Source of the DNA: Magnetococcales bacterium | GTDB taxonomy: Bacteria > Pseudomonadota > Magnetococcia > Magnetococcales > Magnetaquicoccaceae | DNA length: 64,000 nucleotides | Assembly: GCA_015231755.1 (NCBI GenBank) | Contig: JADGAZ010000012.1 | Span: 1 to 64,000, forward strand | Reading direction: 5' to 3' | Part shown: positions 27,601 through 36,499 of the stretch, in pieces | Position numbering within the stretch: the stretch's first letter is position 1 | Layout of the letters: each line of letters begins with the position of its first letter | Translations under genes and position numbers: made by a program | Notes under the pieces: model-generated | The model's input: only the letters and a program-made list of their open reading frames with translations | Database searches by the model: none | What the model was told of the DNA's origin: nothing

Positions 27601-27615
27601 ATTGAATCAGTTTAG
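24601..27615 (+). CDS. HD-domain phosphohydrolase fused to WD40 propellers
   Basis: A 1004-residue protein. ATG at 24601 has AGGAG seven bases upstream; ATG at 24523 would add 26 residues. Residues 30-310 are an HD-type domain: His42 (IHSESIL), His81-Asp82 (AAAYVHDVGMQYF), His110 (VRDRHTQTA), His156 (ARAHSAIA) and Asp187/Asp190 (LLIGDELDLDNGRI). These residues fit a complete metal-binding set. From about 340 to the end run degenerate WD40 units, for example GHVGWVSACVKL ending DRTVKLW, NGRINGCITVGNHLITAG ending CHVW, and HGDQVWCCEAFENGWILTG ending ICLWDKNG. There are roughly 14, enough for two propellers. The gene is clearly A+T-richer than its flanks, so probably acquired. Role by inference: the propellers sense something and the HD domain cleaves a phosphoester such as a nucleotide. 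It is followed after 34 bases by an unrecognised gene. Confidence 0.82.
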   Translation: MDVFGVDTNCSINNWLNELKKECAEIWRVPYMPWYTDHDMIHSESILRHIESLVYDYNDEDHFNKLSHDERIVLIAAAYVHDVGMQYFKHIGKVVDEMGAREYNAVRDRHTQTAYELVMRQYRSKSPAGIMGNPEGLCTAIPGCFQESVAEVARAHSAIAFESIHDSFYCQSTIRIKLLGALLLIGDELDLDNGRIRGLDALRKYCHIGHESLVHYYKHYYVSKVSIHKGMIEIEISYPEGMARDISVLQRHVQKKLNERFGLVKQVFRKVGLEFELNFVMRVNPSRNERMEPVFLDMLYQETLIGKYGSLSITTKEDNSESSSVCPALLNNSNNRCDGHVGWVSACVKLSKNSYISTSFDRTVKLWVCNSGGHQGMRINPVDTYDKDCTSAIETCVRLSDKEFVISYDKNVKFLEVDNNEIRESGVSIVWGDCEPAGNVKIFTVHALDSSPHRLICSGSSSSCSMLLLFERKCQNYTLVKFRSFPTDKVVTACVSYPDRLIIGFHDGEIRLLHSESLEDVALVPVTGHKAPITGCSYLNNKIISVCKGGRIVYWKLVLDSNGSRLVIEKTINRYIAHNGRINGCITVGNHLITAGNDQNCHVWDSNGNYSGSLIGDSGEIWCISDAGEGRILLGSEHKMLWIWDSVLMRKLPEGAQPLIPANPECLTSKNVMQYPTSKNVIFDRSDRGAQDCAIIENVVFGIHENGVLRIWIDQKMLGEFDTGMGWCWGCDAFKVGNQQYLVAVGSGNHSYRVYFVEIVGNKIEIKNDKNPTYEGHHKKAVWQINFFPESGDGCIRLMSCSEDGWAHLIPLHQNGMLDVSKEIVKIEHGEGICDGTVSNNRPVTASYDCSAAIWETDYTSRRILEHGDQVWCCEAFENGWILTGTKNGEICLWDKNGHKQWSYLGHNGCVHGCSVSRVVQDDVFVFATVSVDRSLVVWKINMNIKSNNNKCKIEKECRTTTGAPLNFCSINESSKLCVVAGGHGIKFFTFDFSSENICNIESV

Positions 27616-27649
27616 TCAATATCGGTTTTTTATCGTGGAGTGTTCGGAG

Positions 27650-28714
27650 ATGAGCGTTAGAATTACAGATCGGTTGTCTTTGGATCTGATCTCAGAAAAA
27701 TTGCGCAATAGAGATGATTTTGATCCGGTTGGTGCGCTCGCCAATCATGATCTGCGTCTGGAGGTGATTTCGCCTCTCCAACCACAACAAAATGCCAGGA
27801 AATTGCACGAGGTGATCGATCCGTTCGTTCAGGTTCTGCGGAATGGAGGCAGCATGGATCCTGGAGAAATCAAATCCACTGAGGATTTTGTGAGCGAGTT
27901 TTTGGACCACCATGAATCGAGAATTGCGATCATTGTTTCAGCAATCGGCATGGATGTGGATGGTAAGGCGTTGCCACCTGTCTGTGTGACTGGCGCCATT
28001 GGTGCAACTCTCGCGGGTCGGACCGATCAACGCGCCTGGGCCTGCAATCTGCTTGAATATTGCGGAACGGCTTTGCATGTCGTGGGTAGCGGTACTGGTT
28101 TGGGCACACTGGCTGTCAACCTTTATCTCCACGAAGCCAGAAAAGTGGCCGACAGCATGCAACGGGAATTTATTGGGTTGCTGATCGAAAGTGTGGAGTC
28201 CGCAACTGGATTCTGGAACGCCATTGGATCCCGAGCGTTTTGTCGTCGTGTCGAGCGTGAAGGGAATGAGATTCTGGAAGCGCTCTCCTACGCCATGCCT
28301 ACTCTGCCAGGTGAAGATGGCGTGCAACCGGATACCGGTTTGCCGCGTGCCGACGGACAGCATTTCTTCAGAGAATTGATCACCCTTCTTCCGGATCAAC
28401 CCAAAGAGAATCATTTTTCAGGGCAGATGTATAAACAGATGATTGGTGCCCTGTATGACTCCTCATACCGTCCGAAAAGAGCCTATTTCCTGGATGATGC
28501 GGCTTATGAAACGGCTGTCCGTTTTTGTGAGCGGACATTGCACGAAGTGTGTATCGATCATGTGTCTGATCAGGATACGATCTATTTTTATTCCGATGAG
28601 GATGTGCGCGCTTCAGGATTATCCGCGTACAAGTGGAAATCAAAAGAGTTTCAGCATCGATTTCTCATGGATCGCCCAGGGTGTACTGGAGAATACAGAG
28701 CTTGGTTTGATTGA
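27650..28714 (+). CDS. protein of unknown function linked to the HD/WD40 gene
   Basis: A 354-residue protein that I do not recognise. ATG at 27650 (MSVRITDRLSLDLISEKL) has a GGAG site and lies 34 bases after the HD/WD40 stop, so the two are one transcript. It is mainly soluble. A Gly-rich hydrophobic stretch (ALHVVGSGTGLGTLAVNL, about 145-162) stands out and could be a nucleotide loop or a membrane-active hairpin. The C-terminal third is rich in Tyr, Asp and Phe (QDTIYFYSDEDVRASGLSAY). No catalytic motif of a known nuclease, kinase or protease is seen. Composition is intermediate between the A+T-rich partner and the chromosome. It could be an effector, an adaptor or an immunity-type protein. 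Confidence 0.7.
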   Translation: MSVRITDRLSLDLISEKLRNRDDFDPVGALANHDLRLEVISPLQPQQNARKLHEVIDPFVQVLRNGGSMDPGEIKSTEDFVSEFLDHHESRIAIIVSAIGMDVDGKALPPVCVTGAIGATLAGRTDQRAWACNLLEYCGTALHVVGSGTGLGTLAVNLYLHEARKVADSMQREFIGLLIESVESATGFWNAIGSRAFCRRVEREGNEILEALSYAMPTLPGEDGVQPDTGLPRADGQHFFRELITLLPDQPKENHFSGQMYKQMIGALYDSSYRPKRAYFLDDAAYETAVRFCERTLHEVCIDHVSDQDTIYFYSDEDVRASGLSAYKWKSKEFQHRFLMDRPGCTGEYRAWFD

Positions 28715-28865
28715 TCATGCGCCTTACATCAAGCCGGTCTCCAGGTTCCGTAATGGAGATTATGCGTCAGGATGACTGGTACATTCTGAATGGTTGTCTC
28801 GTGGTCAATGGATCCCTGGGTGTTTGTCTGGCGGAAAGAAATCGTCTTGCATGATGGGGTACGGG

Positions 28866-29075
28866 TTAAAAGTGCGAATCTCGGGACGGGTCTGCCTTGG
28901 GTGTCTCTTCCACCTTCTTCCCCGGAATCATCTCCTGATCATCCTCAAAGAGAATACGATGGGCCGGGCCTTCCATGTCGTCGAATTGACCCCGGCGGAT
29001 CGACCAGATCAGCATGCCCAGTCCGACCAGACTCAACAGTACCGCCAGCGGCAGCAGAATATAGATGGTGTTCAT
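28866..29075 (-). CDS. ccoS: cbb3-type cytochrome oxidase assembly protein CcoS
   Basis: A 69-residue membrane protein needed to insert haem and copper cofactors into cbb3 oxidase. One N-terminal membrane segment ([20 protein letters not shown], about 4-23) is followed by the typical [17 protein letters not shown] motif and an acidic tail. It overlaps the end of ccoI by 4 bases (ATGA). The oxidase genes ccoNOP are not in the window. The 150 bases between the previous convergent gene and this one hold nothing beyond a 33-codon open frame (28753-28854) that I do not consider a gene. Confidence 0.93.
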   Translation of the reverse strand: MNTIYILLPLAVLLSLVGLGMLIWSIRRGQFDDMEGPAHRILFEDDQEMIPGKKVEETPKADPSRDSHF

Positions 29076-31522
29076 GCGTCTTTCCCCTTCACGGTGTGGG
29101 AGGTGGTCGGTTCGGGGTGGTGGCGCAGGCGCAGCGCGTTGCCCACGACCACCAGACTCGACAAGGGCATGGAGATGGCCGCGACAATGGGGGAAACCAG
29201 TCCGGACATGGCCAGGGGAATGGCCAGCAGGTTGTAAAACAGGGAGAAACCGTAATTCTGGCGAATGGTTCCCAGGGTGCGGCGCGCCAGGGTGAATACC
29301 CGGGTCACCGTCTCCAGATCCCGGTTCAATAAAATCACATCCGCCGAGGCCACCGCCAGATCGGTGGCATTGGCCACCACCAGGGCTACATCCGCCCGGG
29401 CCAGGGCCGGGGCGTCGTTGACCCCGTCTCCCACCATGGCTGTTACCGCGCCGTTGCGTTGCAGATCGGCGATGATCCGCTCTTTGTCTTCGGGCAGCAG
29501 ATCGCTTTCCGCCCGCTCCACTCCGGTGAGACGCGCCACCTGATCCACCACCGCCCGCCGATCCCCGGAAAGCACCGTGACCGGCAGTCCCATGGCCCGC
29601 AAGGCCGCAACCACCTCCCGGGCTTTGGGTTTCAGGGTGTCGCCCAATCCGATCCAGCCCAGCAACACCCCGTCCTGACCACAGGCGCTCCAGGTGACGG
29701 CGTGATCCCGATCCTCCGGGGGGCGGGAGGCGTCATGTTCCGGATCTCCCCCTGCCAGCACAAACCCTGAGCGTCCCACACGGGTCAGTCGACCGCTCAC
29801 CCATGCCTCCATGCCCAGTCCGGGCACGTTGCGGGCCTCTTGCGCGTCTTCGACCTGTCCCCATCCCCGGGATTGAAACTCCCGGAAAATGGCCCGTCCC
29901 ACCGGATGCTCCGAATGTCGCTCCACGGTCGCGGCCAGGGTCAACAAGGTGCGTTCGTCCATTCCGGAGACCGGTACAATCCGTTCCACCCGGGGGGTGC
30001 CCAGGGTCAATACCCCGGTTTTGTCCATCACGACTTGGGTTACTCGCTCCAGCCGTTCGATGGTCTCGCCGCTTTTCAGCAGAATACCCATGCGGGCCGC
30101 CGCCCCCATGGCCACCAGCATGGCCGCCGGTGCCCCCAGTCCCAGAGCGCAGGGACAGGTGATGATCAAAACCGCGACACTGTTTTCCAAAGCCTGTGAG
30201 GGGTCGCGCCACAGCCAGAAACCCAGGGTCGCGGCGGCCAGCACCAGCACCATGCCCACAAAACGGGCCGCCACCCGGTCCGCCACCCCCTGAATCGGGG
30301 GGCGTTCCGCCTGTGCGGTCTCCACCAGCCGCAGAATCCGCGCCAGGGCGGTCTCTTCCCCCACCCGTTCGACGATCAACACCACGCTACCTTCCAGGTT
30401 CAGAGTGCCGCCGACCAGGATTTCTCCGGGTCCACGGGTCACGGGCAGCCCTTCTCCGGTCAACATGGACTCGTCCACACTGGTCATGCCGGATTCGATG
30501 ATGCCATCCACCGGCACCCGCTCTCCGGGCTTGACCAGGACCCGTTCCCCCACCCGCACCTCCCGCACCGGCACGCTGACCGGTTCCCCATCCCGCAGCA
30601 CCAGGGCGTGTCGTGGCTCCAGATTGAGCAATCGTTCCATGGAGCCCGCCGCCTTGCCACGGGCAATCGATTCCAGAAACCGTCCGGTCAGCAGCACGAA
30701 CAAAAACATGGTCACGGAATCGAAATAGATCTCCCCGCTGCCCCGCACCGTGACCACCACGCTGTAGCCGTAAGTGACCCAGGCTCCGAGGGCGATGGGC
30801 AGATCCATGTTCAGGTGTCCCAGGCGCAACCCGTTCCAGGCGCCCCGCACGAACACCCCACCGCTGTACAGAATCACCGGTGTGGCCAGCACCAGAGAGA
30901 CCCAGTGGAAGAAATTTTTGGCTTCCGCGTCCATGCCCTGGAAATAACCGGCATACAAGGCGATGGCGATGAACATGACATTGGCCGCCCCGAATCCCGC
31001 CACGCCCATGCGGGAGAGCAGTTCCCGATCCCGTCGCGCCCGGTTTTGTTCTCCCAGGGCTGGATCATAGGGTTCGGCCCGGTAGCCGATGCCCCGCACC
31101 GTGCCGATGATCTCGGAAAGTCGGAGTTGTTCCGGATTCCATCGCACCCGCGCCCGATGCGTGGCAAAATTGATCCAGACTTCCGAAACCCCGGGAAGAC
31201 GGCGCAACATCTGTTCGTTCAACCACACGCAGGCGGCGCAATGAATGCCATCCAGCAACAGGCACACTTCTCGTCCGCCTTCGACCTCGGAGACCAGACG
31301 GGATTGGTATTCCGGATCGTCGAAGGGTTCCAGAGCCTGCCGGTCGGTTTCGCCGGGGCGGGTGCCGAGGATGCCCCCATCCCGGCGTTGATAATAGTCT
31401 TCCAGCCCCATGCCCCGGATCACGCGCCATGCCCCCAGACAGCCGGAACAGCAGAACTTTCGCCCTTCGTCCAGGATCAAAGCTTCGGGTGGAATCTCCA
31501 GACCACAATGATAACAGCCCAT
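29072..31522 (-). CDS. ccoI: copper-transporting P1B ATPase CcoI/FixI
   Basis: An 816-residue P-type ATPase that moves copper across the inner membrane for cbb3 oxidase assembly. The N-terminus has a CYHC/CCSGC metal-binding domain typical of CcoI, then a heavy-metal-associated domain with GIHCAACVW (about 90-98). The membrane copper site is [10 protein letters not shown], the phosphorylation motif DKTGVLTLG, and the hinge motif [10 protein letters not shown]. The A-domain TGE loop (LTGEGLPV) is present. ATG at 31522 gives the usual start MGCYHCG; a TTG 12 bases upstream is less likely. ccoS follows with overlapping stop and start, and a SafE-like gene diverges 44 bases upstream. Confidence 0.94.
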   Translation of the reverse strand: MGCYHCGLEIPPEALILDEGRKFCCSGCLGAWRVIRGMGLEDYYQRRDGGILGTRPGETDRQALEPFDDPEYQSRLVSEVEGGREVCLLLDGIHCAACVWLNEQMLRRLPGVSEVWINFATHRARVRWNPEQLRLSEIIGTVRGIGYRAEPYDPALGEQNRARRDRELLSRMGVAGFGAANVMFIAIALYAGYFQGMDAEAKNFFHWVSLVLATPVILYSGGVFVRGAWNGLRLGHLNMDLPIALGAWVTYGYSVVVTVRGSGEIYFDSVTMFLFVLLTGRFLESIARGKAAGSMERLLNLEPRHALVLRDGEPVSVPVREVRVGERVLVKPGERVPVDGIIESGMTSVDESMLTGEGLPVTRGPGEILVGGTLNLEGSVVLIVERVGEETALARILRLVETAQAERPPIQGVADRVAARFVGMVLVLAAATLGFWLWRDPSQALENSVAVLIITCPCALGLGAPAAMLVAMGAAARMGILLKSGETIERLERVTQVVMDKTGVLTLGTPRVERIVPVSGMDERTLLTLAATVERHSEHPVGRAIFREFQSRGWGQVEDAQEARNVPGLGMEAWVSGRLTRVGRSGFVLAGGDPEHDASRPPEDRDHAVTWSACGQDGVLLGWIGLGDTLKPKAREVVAALRAMGLPVTVLSGDRRAVVDQVARLTGVERAESDLLPEDKERIIADLQRNGAVTAMVGDGVNDAPALARADVALVVANATDLAVASADVILLNRDLETVTRVFTLARRTLGTIRQNYGFSLFYNLLAIPLAMSGLVSPIVAAISMPLSSLVVVGNALRLRHHPEPTTSHTVKGKDA

Positions 31523-31566
31523 ACCGTTCACCAACCCCGTTCATCCATTTCGTGGGAGCCTGACGC

Positions 31567-32259
31567 ATGCCTTCTTCTTTGATCGAGCCTTGGCTCACTT
31601 TTTTGGCCGCCCTGCTGGGCAGTGGCCATTGCATCGGCATGTGCGGCGGCCTGGCGGTCTCCACCCAACTCGGCGCGGGAATCGCCACGGATCGTCCCTT
31701 TTGGCACTGGGAACGGATCCGGCTTCCTCTTCTTTATACTCTGGGAAGGGTGGGCACATACATGGTTCTTGGAGCGGTGAGTGGCTGGCTTGGTTCCATG
31801 GCGCTGTTCCTCGCCCGTCCGACGGCTCTCAACGGTCTGCCCCATCTGGCGGTGGGGGTGGTGATGATCCTGATGGGCATCGATACCATCGGTCTGGTCT
31901 CCATGACCCGGGGTGGTCCGGAAGTCGGGGCGTTTTTTACCCGTTGGACCCAGACCATCACCGGATCACGTCCGGCGTTGCGCCCTCTGGGCATGGGCAT
32001 CTTGACTGGATTGTTACCCTGCGCCATGCATTGGGCCTTTCAGGCCAAAGCGTTCGCCACCGGATCGCCGCTTCAGGGGGTGGTGATTCTGCTGGCCTTT
32101 GGACTGGGCACGTTGCCCGCCATGTGGGGATTCGCCCTGCTGTCCACTTGGCTCGACCGCAAGGCCAGACGTGTGGTGATGCAACTGGCCGGGGTGTTGA
32201 TCGTGTTTATGGGGGCCATGAGCCTGAAACGGGGCGTGATGATGCTGATGATGGGGTAG
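31567..32259 (+). CDS. SafE/TauE-type membrane protein (cbb3-linked copper or sulfite family)
   Basis: A 230-residue polytopic protein. It shows the GSGHCIGMCGGLA motif near the start (about 18-30) and GILTGLLPCAMHW (about 144-156) with a matching hydrophobic profile of about six segments. This is the 'sulfite exporter TauE/SafE' family, very often found beside ccoI and ccoS, where DsbD-like Cys pairs suggest a copper or thiol function (CcoA/CcoH-type context). The usual Gly after LLPC is Ala here. It diverges from ccoI with 44 bases between starts and ends 2 bases before the convergent kdpE. Role in oxidase assembly is inferred from context. Confidence 0.85.
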   Translation: MPSSLIEPWLTFLAALLGSGHCIGMCGGLAVSTQLGAGIATDRPFWHWERIRLPLLYTLGRVGTYMVLGAVSGWLGSMALFLARPTALNGLPHLAVGVVMILMGIDTIGLVSMTRGGPEVGAFFTRWTQTITGSRPALRPLGMGILTGLLPCAMHWAFQAKAFATGSPLQGVVILLAFGLGTLPAMWGFALLSTWLDRKARRVVMQLAGVLIVFMGAMSLKRGVMMLMMG

Positions 32260-32261
32260 GC

Positions 32262-32978
32262 TTATTCTTTCGGGTCGTCATCCCGCAGCCGGTACCCGAC
32301 GCCCATTTCGGTCATCAGCAGTTGGGGATGGGCGGGATCGGGTTCCAGTTTGCGGCGCAGTTGGGCCATGAAAACCCGCAGGGTGTGGGTCTGGTGGGTA
32401 TAGTGGGGGCCCCACACCTCCTTGAGAATCTGTTGATGGGTCAGAACCCGTCCGGCGTTTTTGGCCAAGTGCCATAACAATCGGTATTCGATGGGGGTCA
32501 GGGTGACGGGTTGATCGTGAATGCGGGTTTCCCGGCGTTCCGGATCCAGATGCAAGGGACCGATTTTCAGGATGGTTTCCCGGGTGGTACCGGAGTTGGT
32601 CTGGGAGGAGTGGCGCAAGGCCACGCGGATTCTGGCCAGCAGCTCGTTGACACCGAAAGGCTTGGTCAGATAGTCGTCCGCGCCCGCGTCCAGGGCGGAT
32701 ACCTTGTCGTCCTCCCGTCCCCGGGCCGACAGCACGATGATCGGTATCAGGCTCCAGGTACGCACCTCCCGGGTGAAATCGATGCCGTCTCCATCCGGAA
32801 GCCCCAGATCCAGCAGGACAATCTCCGGAGGATGGGCGGTGACCGCCAGTCTGGCCTCCCGCACGTTGACCGCTTCGATCACCTCAAACTGTCGGGCGGC
32901 CAGGGCGGTGCGCAGGAAGCGGCGCATTTGCAGTTCGTCTTCCACCAGCAGGATTCGGGTTCCGGCGAGTTGGGTCAT
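32262..32978 (-). CDS. kdpE: KdpE-like response regulator
   Basis: A 238-residue OmpR-type regulator. The receiver (about 1-120) has acidic residues in LLVEDEL, the phosphoacceptor Asp in IVLLDLGLPDGDG, and Lys in YLTKPFGVNELLARI. The C-terminal winged helix has the KdpE-like ending THTLRVFMAQLRRKLEPD and LLMTEMGVGYRL. The start at 32978 overlaps the kinase stop by 4 bases. KdpE normally activates kdpFABC, which is absent here; the operon mate is kup, so kup is the probable target. Confidence 0.83.
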   Translation of the reverse strand: MTQLAGTRILLVEDELQMRRFLRTALAARQFEVIEAVNVREARLAVTAHPPEIVLLDLGLPDGDGIDFTREVRTWSLIPIIVLSARGREDDKVSALDAGADDYLTKPFGVNELLARIRVALRHSSQTNSGTTRETILKIGPLHLDPERRETRIHDQPVTLTPIEYRLLWHLAKNAGRVLTHQQILKEVWGPHYTHQTHTLRVFMAQLRRKLEPDPAHPQLLMTEMGVGYRLRDDDPKE

Positions 32979-34573
32979 GATGGGTGCGTCTCCTGGTGCA
33001 ACGTTTCTTCCAGTTCCGGTGAGAAAAGATCCGGGGGCAGGGGGGGTTGAGGGAGTTCGATGCGGAATTCGGCTCCTCCTCTGGCCCGGTTCAACGCCCG
33101 GATCGTCCCCTGATGGGCCTGGATCACCCCCCGACAAATCGCCAGTCCCAGTCCGGAACCGGGAATTCCGCTGGACTCCCCCCGGATGAATTTTTCGAAA
33201 ATCCGTTCCTCCTGACCCGGTGGAATCCCCGGTCCCCGATCCCCGATGCGCAGGATCACCCGGTCTCCATCCTTGTGGACTTTCCAGGTGATGTCCAGGT
33301 TCGAAGGGGCATGCTTGAGGGCGTTGTCCAACAGATTGATCAATACCTGCTCGAACAAGACCGCGTCTACGTACAACATGGAGACCCCTTCTTCCACATC
33401 CAGGGTGATGCGCCGACCCCGGGACCGTTTTTCCAGTCGCACCAGGGTGGAACCGATCAACTCCTCGAAGGGGATCCATTCCAGACGCAGGGTGCAACTC
33501 CCGGATTCCAGTCGGACCATATCCAGCAGATTGGCGATCAGCCGTTCCATGCGTTCGGCTTCGGTGCAGATGGTTTCCAGCAGTTCGGTCTGTTGGGCGG
33601 CTTCCAGATGGGAATCGTCGTCCCGCAGGGTGGTGCCGGCCCCGGTGATCGCCGCCAGCGGGGTGCGCAGATCGTGGGAGGCCATGCTCAACAAGGTGGC
33701 CCGCATCTCTTCGGCCTGGACCCGCACGGCGGCGGTTCTGGCCTCTTCTCCCAGTCTGGCCCGATCGATGGCCAGACTGGCCTGTCGGGCGAAGGCGGAC
33801 AGTAAGGTTTGGCGTTCCGTCCGCAAGAGCGCCCGATTGCCGATCCGGATGGCCAGGGCGCCATAGAGTTGTCCGGTGGCGATGGGCAGTACGGTGAAGG
33901 CTTCATCCGGAAAGACGGGGGTTCCCTGTCCCGCGGATTGCCCATGCTCGCAACACCAGCGAATCACCGTCATGGCCTGCCCGGACAGATGAAAATAGGC
34001 TGGACAGACCGCTGCCAGGGTCAATCCGCCGCAGCCGTCTTCCAGCCAGATGCCCGCTTCGCCCCGGAAGAGTCGGGCGGCGTGACGGGTGATGATGCCC
34101 GCCATCTCCTGGTCATCGAGAGTGGAGAGTACATCCCGGCTCAGATGGTACAAGGCTTCGGTTTGCTGTTCCCGTTCCTTGGCGTCTTGTTCCTGTCCCC
34201 GGATGCGGGTCATGAGACTGCTGATGACCAGTCCGATCACGAACAGAATGATCACGGTCAGGATGGACTGGGAGTCCGAAACCGACAGGGTGAAATAGGG
34301 GTGGATGAAAAAAAAGTCGTAGGCTGCCACCGAAAGGGCGGAAGTGGCCAGGGATGGCCCCTGACCAAACCGATAGGCCACCGCCATGATGGGCAGCAGA
34401 TACAGCATCACCAGATCCGGAGCGGTCAGCCACGCCCGTCCCCAATAGGCCAGACTGGTGGTGATCAGCACCGAAACCAGACCGATGGCATATCCCGCCC
34501 AGGAAGAGTCGGATGCGGTCGGGTGCGGGAGATGATCCTGTTGCCGGTATGGCTTTTTTTCCGCGTCGGACAT
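32975..34573 (-). CDS. shortened KdpD-like sensor kinase (no N-terminal KdpD/Usp part)
   Basis: A 532-residue membrane kinase. It begins with four closely spaced membrane segments of the DUF4118 type (about 30-135; VMLYLLPIMAVAYRFGQGPS), then a GAF-like domain (about 150-290), HisKA with SMASHDLRTPLAAITG and a HATPase domain with LLDNALKHAP, GDRGPGIP and GSGLGLAI. This equals the C-terminal half of KdpD. The large N-terminal cytoplasmic KdpD and universal-stress domains of classical KdpD (about 900 residues) are missing. ATG at 34573 is preferred because AAGGAG stands 10 bases upstream. It sits between kup and kdpE and should sense potassium or osmotic state. Confidence 0.85.
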   Translation of the reverse strand: MSDAEKKPYRQQDHLPHPTASDSSWAGYAIGLVSVLITTSLAYWGRAWLTAPDLVMLYLLPIMAVAYRFGQGPSLATSALSVAAYDFFFIHPYFTLSVSDSQSILTVIILFVIGLVISSLMTRIRGQEQDAKEREQQTEALYHLSRDVLSTLDDQEMAGIITRHAARLFRGEAGIWLEDGCGGLTLAAVCPAYFHLSGQAMTVIRWCCEHGQSAGQGTPVFPDEAFTVLPIATGQLYGALAIRIGNRALLRTERQTLLSAFARQASLAIDRARLGEEARTAAVRVQAEEMRATLLSMASHDLRTPLAAITGAGTTLRDDDSHLEAAQQTELLETICTEAERMERLIANLLDMVRLESGSCTLRLEWIPFEELIGSTLVRLEKRSRGRRITLDVEEGVSMLYVDAVLFEQVLINLLDNALKHAPSNLDITWKVHKDGDRVILRIGDRGPGIPPGQEERIFEKFIRGESSGIPGSGLGLAICRGVIQAHQGTIRALNRARGGAEFRIELPQPPLPPDLFSPELEETLHQETHPS

Positions 34574-34600
34574 CCCCCGCAAGCTCCTTAGGTGGTGGGA

Positions 34601-36499
34601 TTACAAGGCGATGCGTCCTCCCATTTCCACCACCCGGTGGGGCGGCAGTTGAAACCAGGAAGCCGCGCTGCTGGCATGACGCTGCATGGCCAGGAAAAGC
34701 CGGATGCGCCACAACGGAAACCCTTTGCGTCCGGTTCCGGCGGAAAAGACGGAGCGGCCCAGGAAAAAGGAGGTTTCATCCGGGTTCGACCAGTCCTGGA
34801 ACAAGGTTCCGTGTACCAGGGCGCGGGGGATGTCGGGAGTTTCCGCGAAGCCGAAGCGGATCGTCATCCGATGGAAGCCGTTGCCCAGATCCTCTTCGAT
34901 CACCCGGTCGCCCTTGACCAGATAAGGAGTATCCACGAACTCCGTTGTGAGGATAATCACGGTTTCGTGGATGATCCAGTGGTGTTGAAGATTTTGCACC
35001 AGGGGACGGGGTGCGGTGAAGGCGTGGGTGGTCATGTAGACCCCGATTCCCTGGGAGCGGGGGACCGGATTGGCGGAGAATTGACGCAGGAACGGTTCCA
35101 GGGGAATCTCTTCTTTGCGCATGGCTTCCCGGGCCAATTCCAGTCCCATTTTCCAGGTGGACATCAATAGGAAGATCACCGCCCCCAGCAGGAGGGGGAA
35201 CCATCCCCCTTCCGGGATTTTAAGGGCATTGGCGGCGAAGAAAATCAGGTCGAACACCAAAAAGAAAACCGTCGTCACCAAAGTCACCATCGCCCCCCAA
35301 CCCAGCATGCCCCGCAACACCAGTCCGAAGGCCAAGGTGGTGTCGATGGCCATGGCTCCGGTGACGGCGATGCCATAGGCCGAGGCCAGATTGCTGCTGC
35401 TTTTGAATCCCAGCACCAGCAGCAGGACCGCGCCGAGCAGGATCCAGTTGATGGTGGGGACATAGATCTGACCTTCTTCTTGTTCCGAGGTGTGGATCAC
35501 CTCCATGCGGGGCAGGAAACCCAGTTGCATGGCCTGACGGGCCGCGGAGAAGGCGCCGGAGATCACCGCCTGGGAGGCGATCACCGTGGCGGCGGTGGCC
35601 AGTCCCACCAGGGGATAGAGTCCCCATTCCGGGGCGAGCAGATAGAAGGGATTGCGCACGGTTTCCGGGTTTTCGAGGATCAATCCCCCCTGGCCGAAAT
35701 AGTTGAGTACCAAGGAGGGAAAGACCACGACCATCCAGGCCAGACGGATGGGACGGCGGCCAAAGTGGCCCATGTCGGCGTAGAGGGCCTCGGCGCCGGT
35801 CACGGAGAGAAAAACCGCCCCCAGCACGATGAAGGCCTGTCCTTTGTGCAACATGAAGAAGTGCCAGGCATGGCTTGGGTCCAAAGCGGCCAGCACCTGG
35901 GGATTTTTCAGGATGCCATGGATGCCCAGGGCGCCGAGGACAAAAAACCATACCATCACCACCGGGCCAAAGAGGGCGCCGACTCCTTCGGTTCCTTGGC
36001 GTTGGAACATGAACAGGCCGACCAGGATGCACAAGGTGAAAGGCACCACCACCGGCTTGAGTACCGGTGTGGCCAGTTCCAGTCCTTCCACGGCGGAGAG
36101 TACCGAGATGGCCGGCGTGATCACCCCGTCGCCGAAAAACAGGGCCAGTCCGCAGATGCCCAGGAAATGAATCATGATGCGCCACCGGGGGGTGGCGAAC
36201 GGGGAACGCAGGGCCAGAGCGGTCAAGGCCATGATGCCCCCTTCGCCCTTGTTGTCGGCCCGCATGATGAACAGGACGTATTTGATGGTGATCACCACCA
36301 CCAGGGACCAAAAGATCATGGACAATACCCCCAGCACATCGGCCTGGGTGGGCATGCCCCCATGTCCGGCCGAGGCGGCCAGGGACTCCTTGATGGCATA
36401 CAAGGGACTGGTGCCGATATCCCCGAAGACCACGCCCAGGGCGCCGATCATCAGAGTGGACAACCGATTGCTTCCCGAATCCTCCTGGTGTGCCGACAT
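34601..36499 (-). CDS. kup: Kup-type low-affinity potassium uptake protein
   Basis: A 632-residue potassium transporter with about 12 membrane segments in the first 440 residues and a soluble C-terminal domain. Family motifs are GALGVVFGDIGTSPLYAIKE (about 17-36), ADNKGEGGIMALTALAL, FFGDGVITPAISVLSAVEGL and FTGAEALYADMGHFGR-like sequence. The start MSAHQEDSG at 36499 has a GGAG site; the 21 residues upstream are unlike Kup. It is the first gene of a kup, kinase, kdpE operon, 27 bases before the kinase start. Confidence 0.94.
   Translation of the reverse strand: MSAHQEDSGSNRLSTLMIGALGVVFGDIGTSPLYAIKESLAASAGHGGMPTQADVLGVLSMIFWSLVVVITIKYVLFIMRADNKGEGGIMALTALALRSPFATPRWRIMIHFLGICGLALFFGDGVITPAISVLSAVEGLELATPVLKPVVVPFTLCILVGLFMFQRQGTEGVGALFGPVVMVWFFVLGALGIHGILKNPQVLAALDPSHAWHFFMLHKGQAFIVLGAVFLSVTGAEALYADMGHFGRRPIRLAWMVVVFPSLVLNYFGQGGLILENPETVRNPFYLLAPEWGLYPLVGLATAATVIASQAVISGAFSAARQAMQLGFLPRMEVIHTSEQEEGQIYVPTINWILLGAVLLLVLGFKSSSNLASAYGIAVTGAMAIDTTLAFGLVLRGMLGWGAMVTLVTTVFFLVFDLIFFAANALKIPEGGWFPLLLGAVIFLLMSTWKMGLELAREAMRKEEIPLEPFLRQFSANPVPRSQGIGVYMTTHAFTAPRPLVQNLQHHWIIHETVIILTTEFVDTPYLVKGDRVIEEDLGNGFHRMTIRFGFAETPDIPRALVHGTLFQDWSNPDETSFFLGRSVFSAGTGRKGFPLWRIRLFLAMQRHASSAASWFQLPPHRVVEMGGRIAL

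Noticed and set aside
28753-28854. A 33-codon open frame after the HD/WD40 partner gene
   Set aside because: It lacks a ribosome site and similarity that I can recall, and it may only be trailing sequence.
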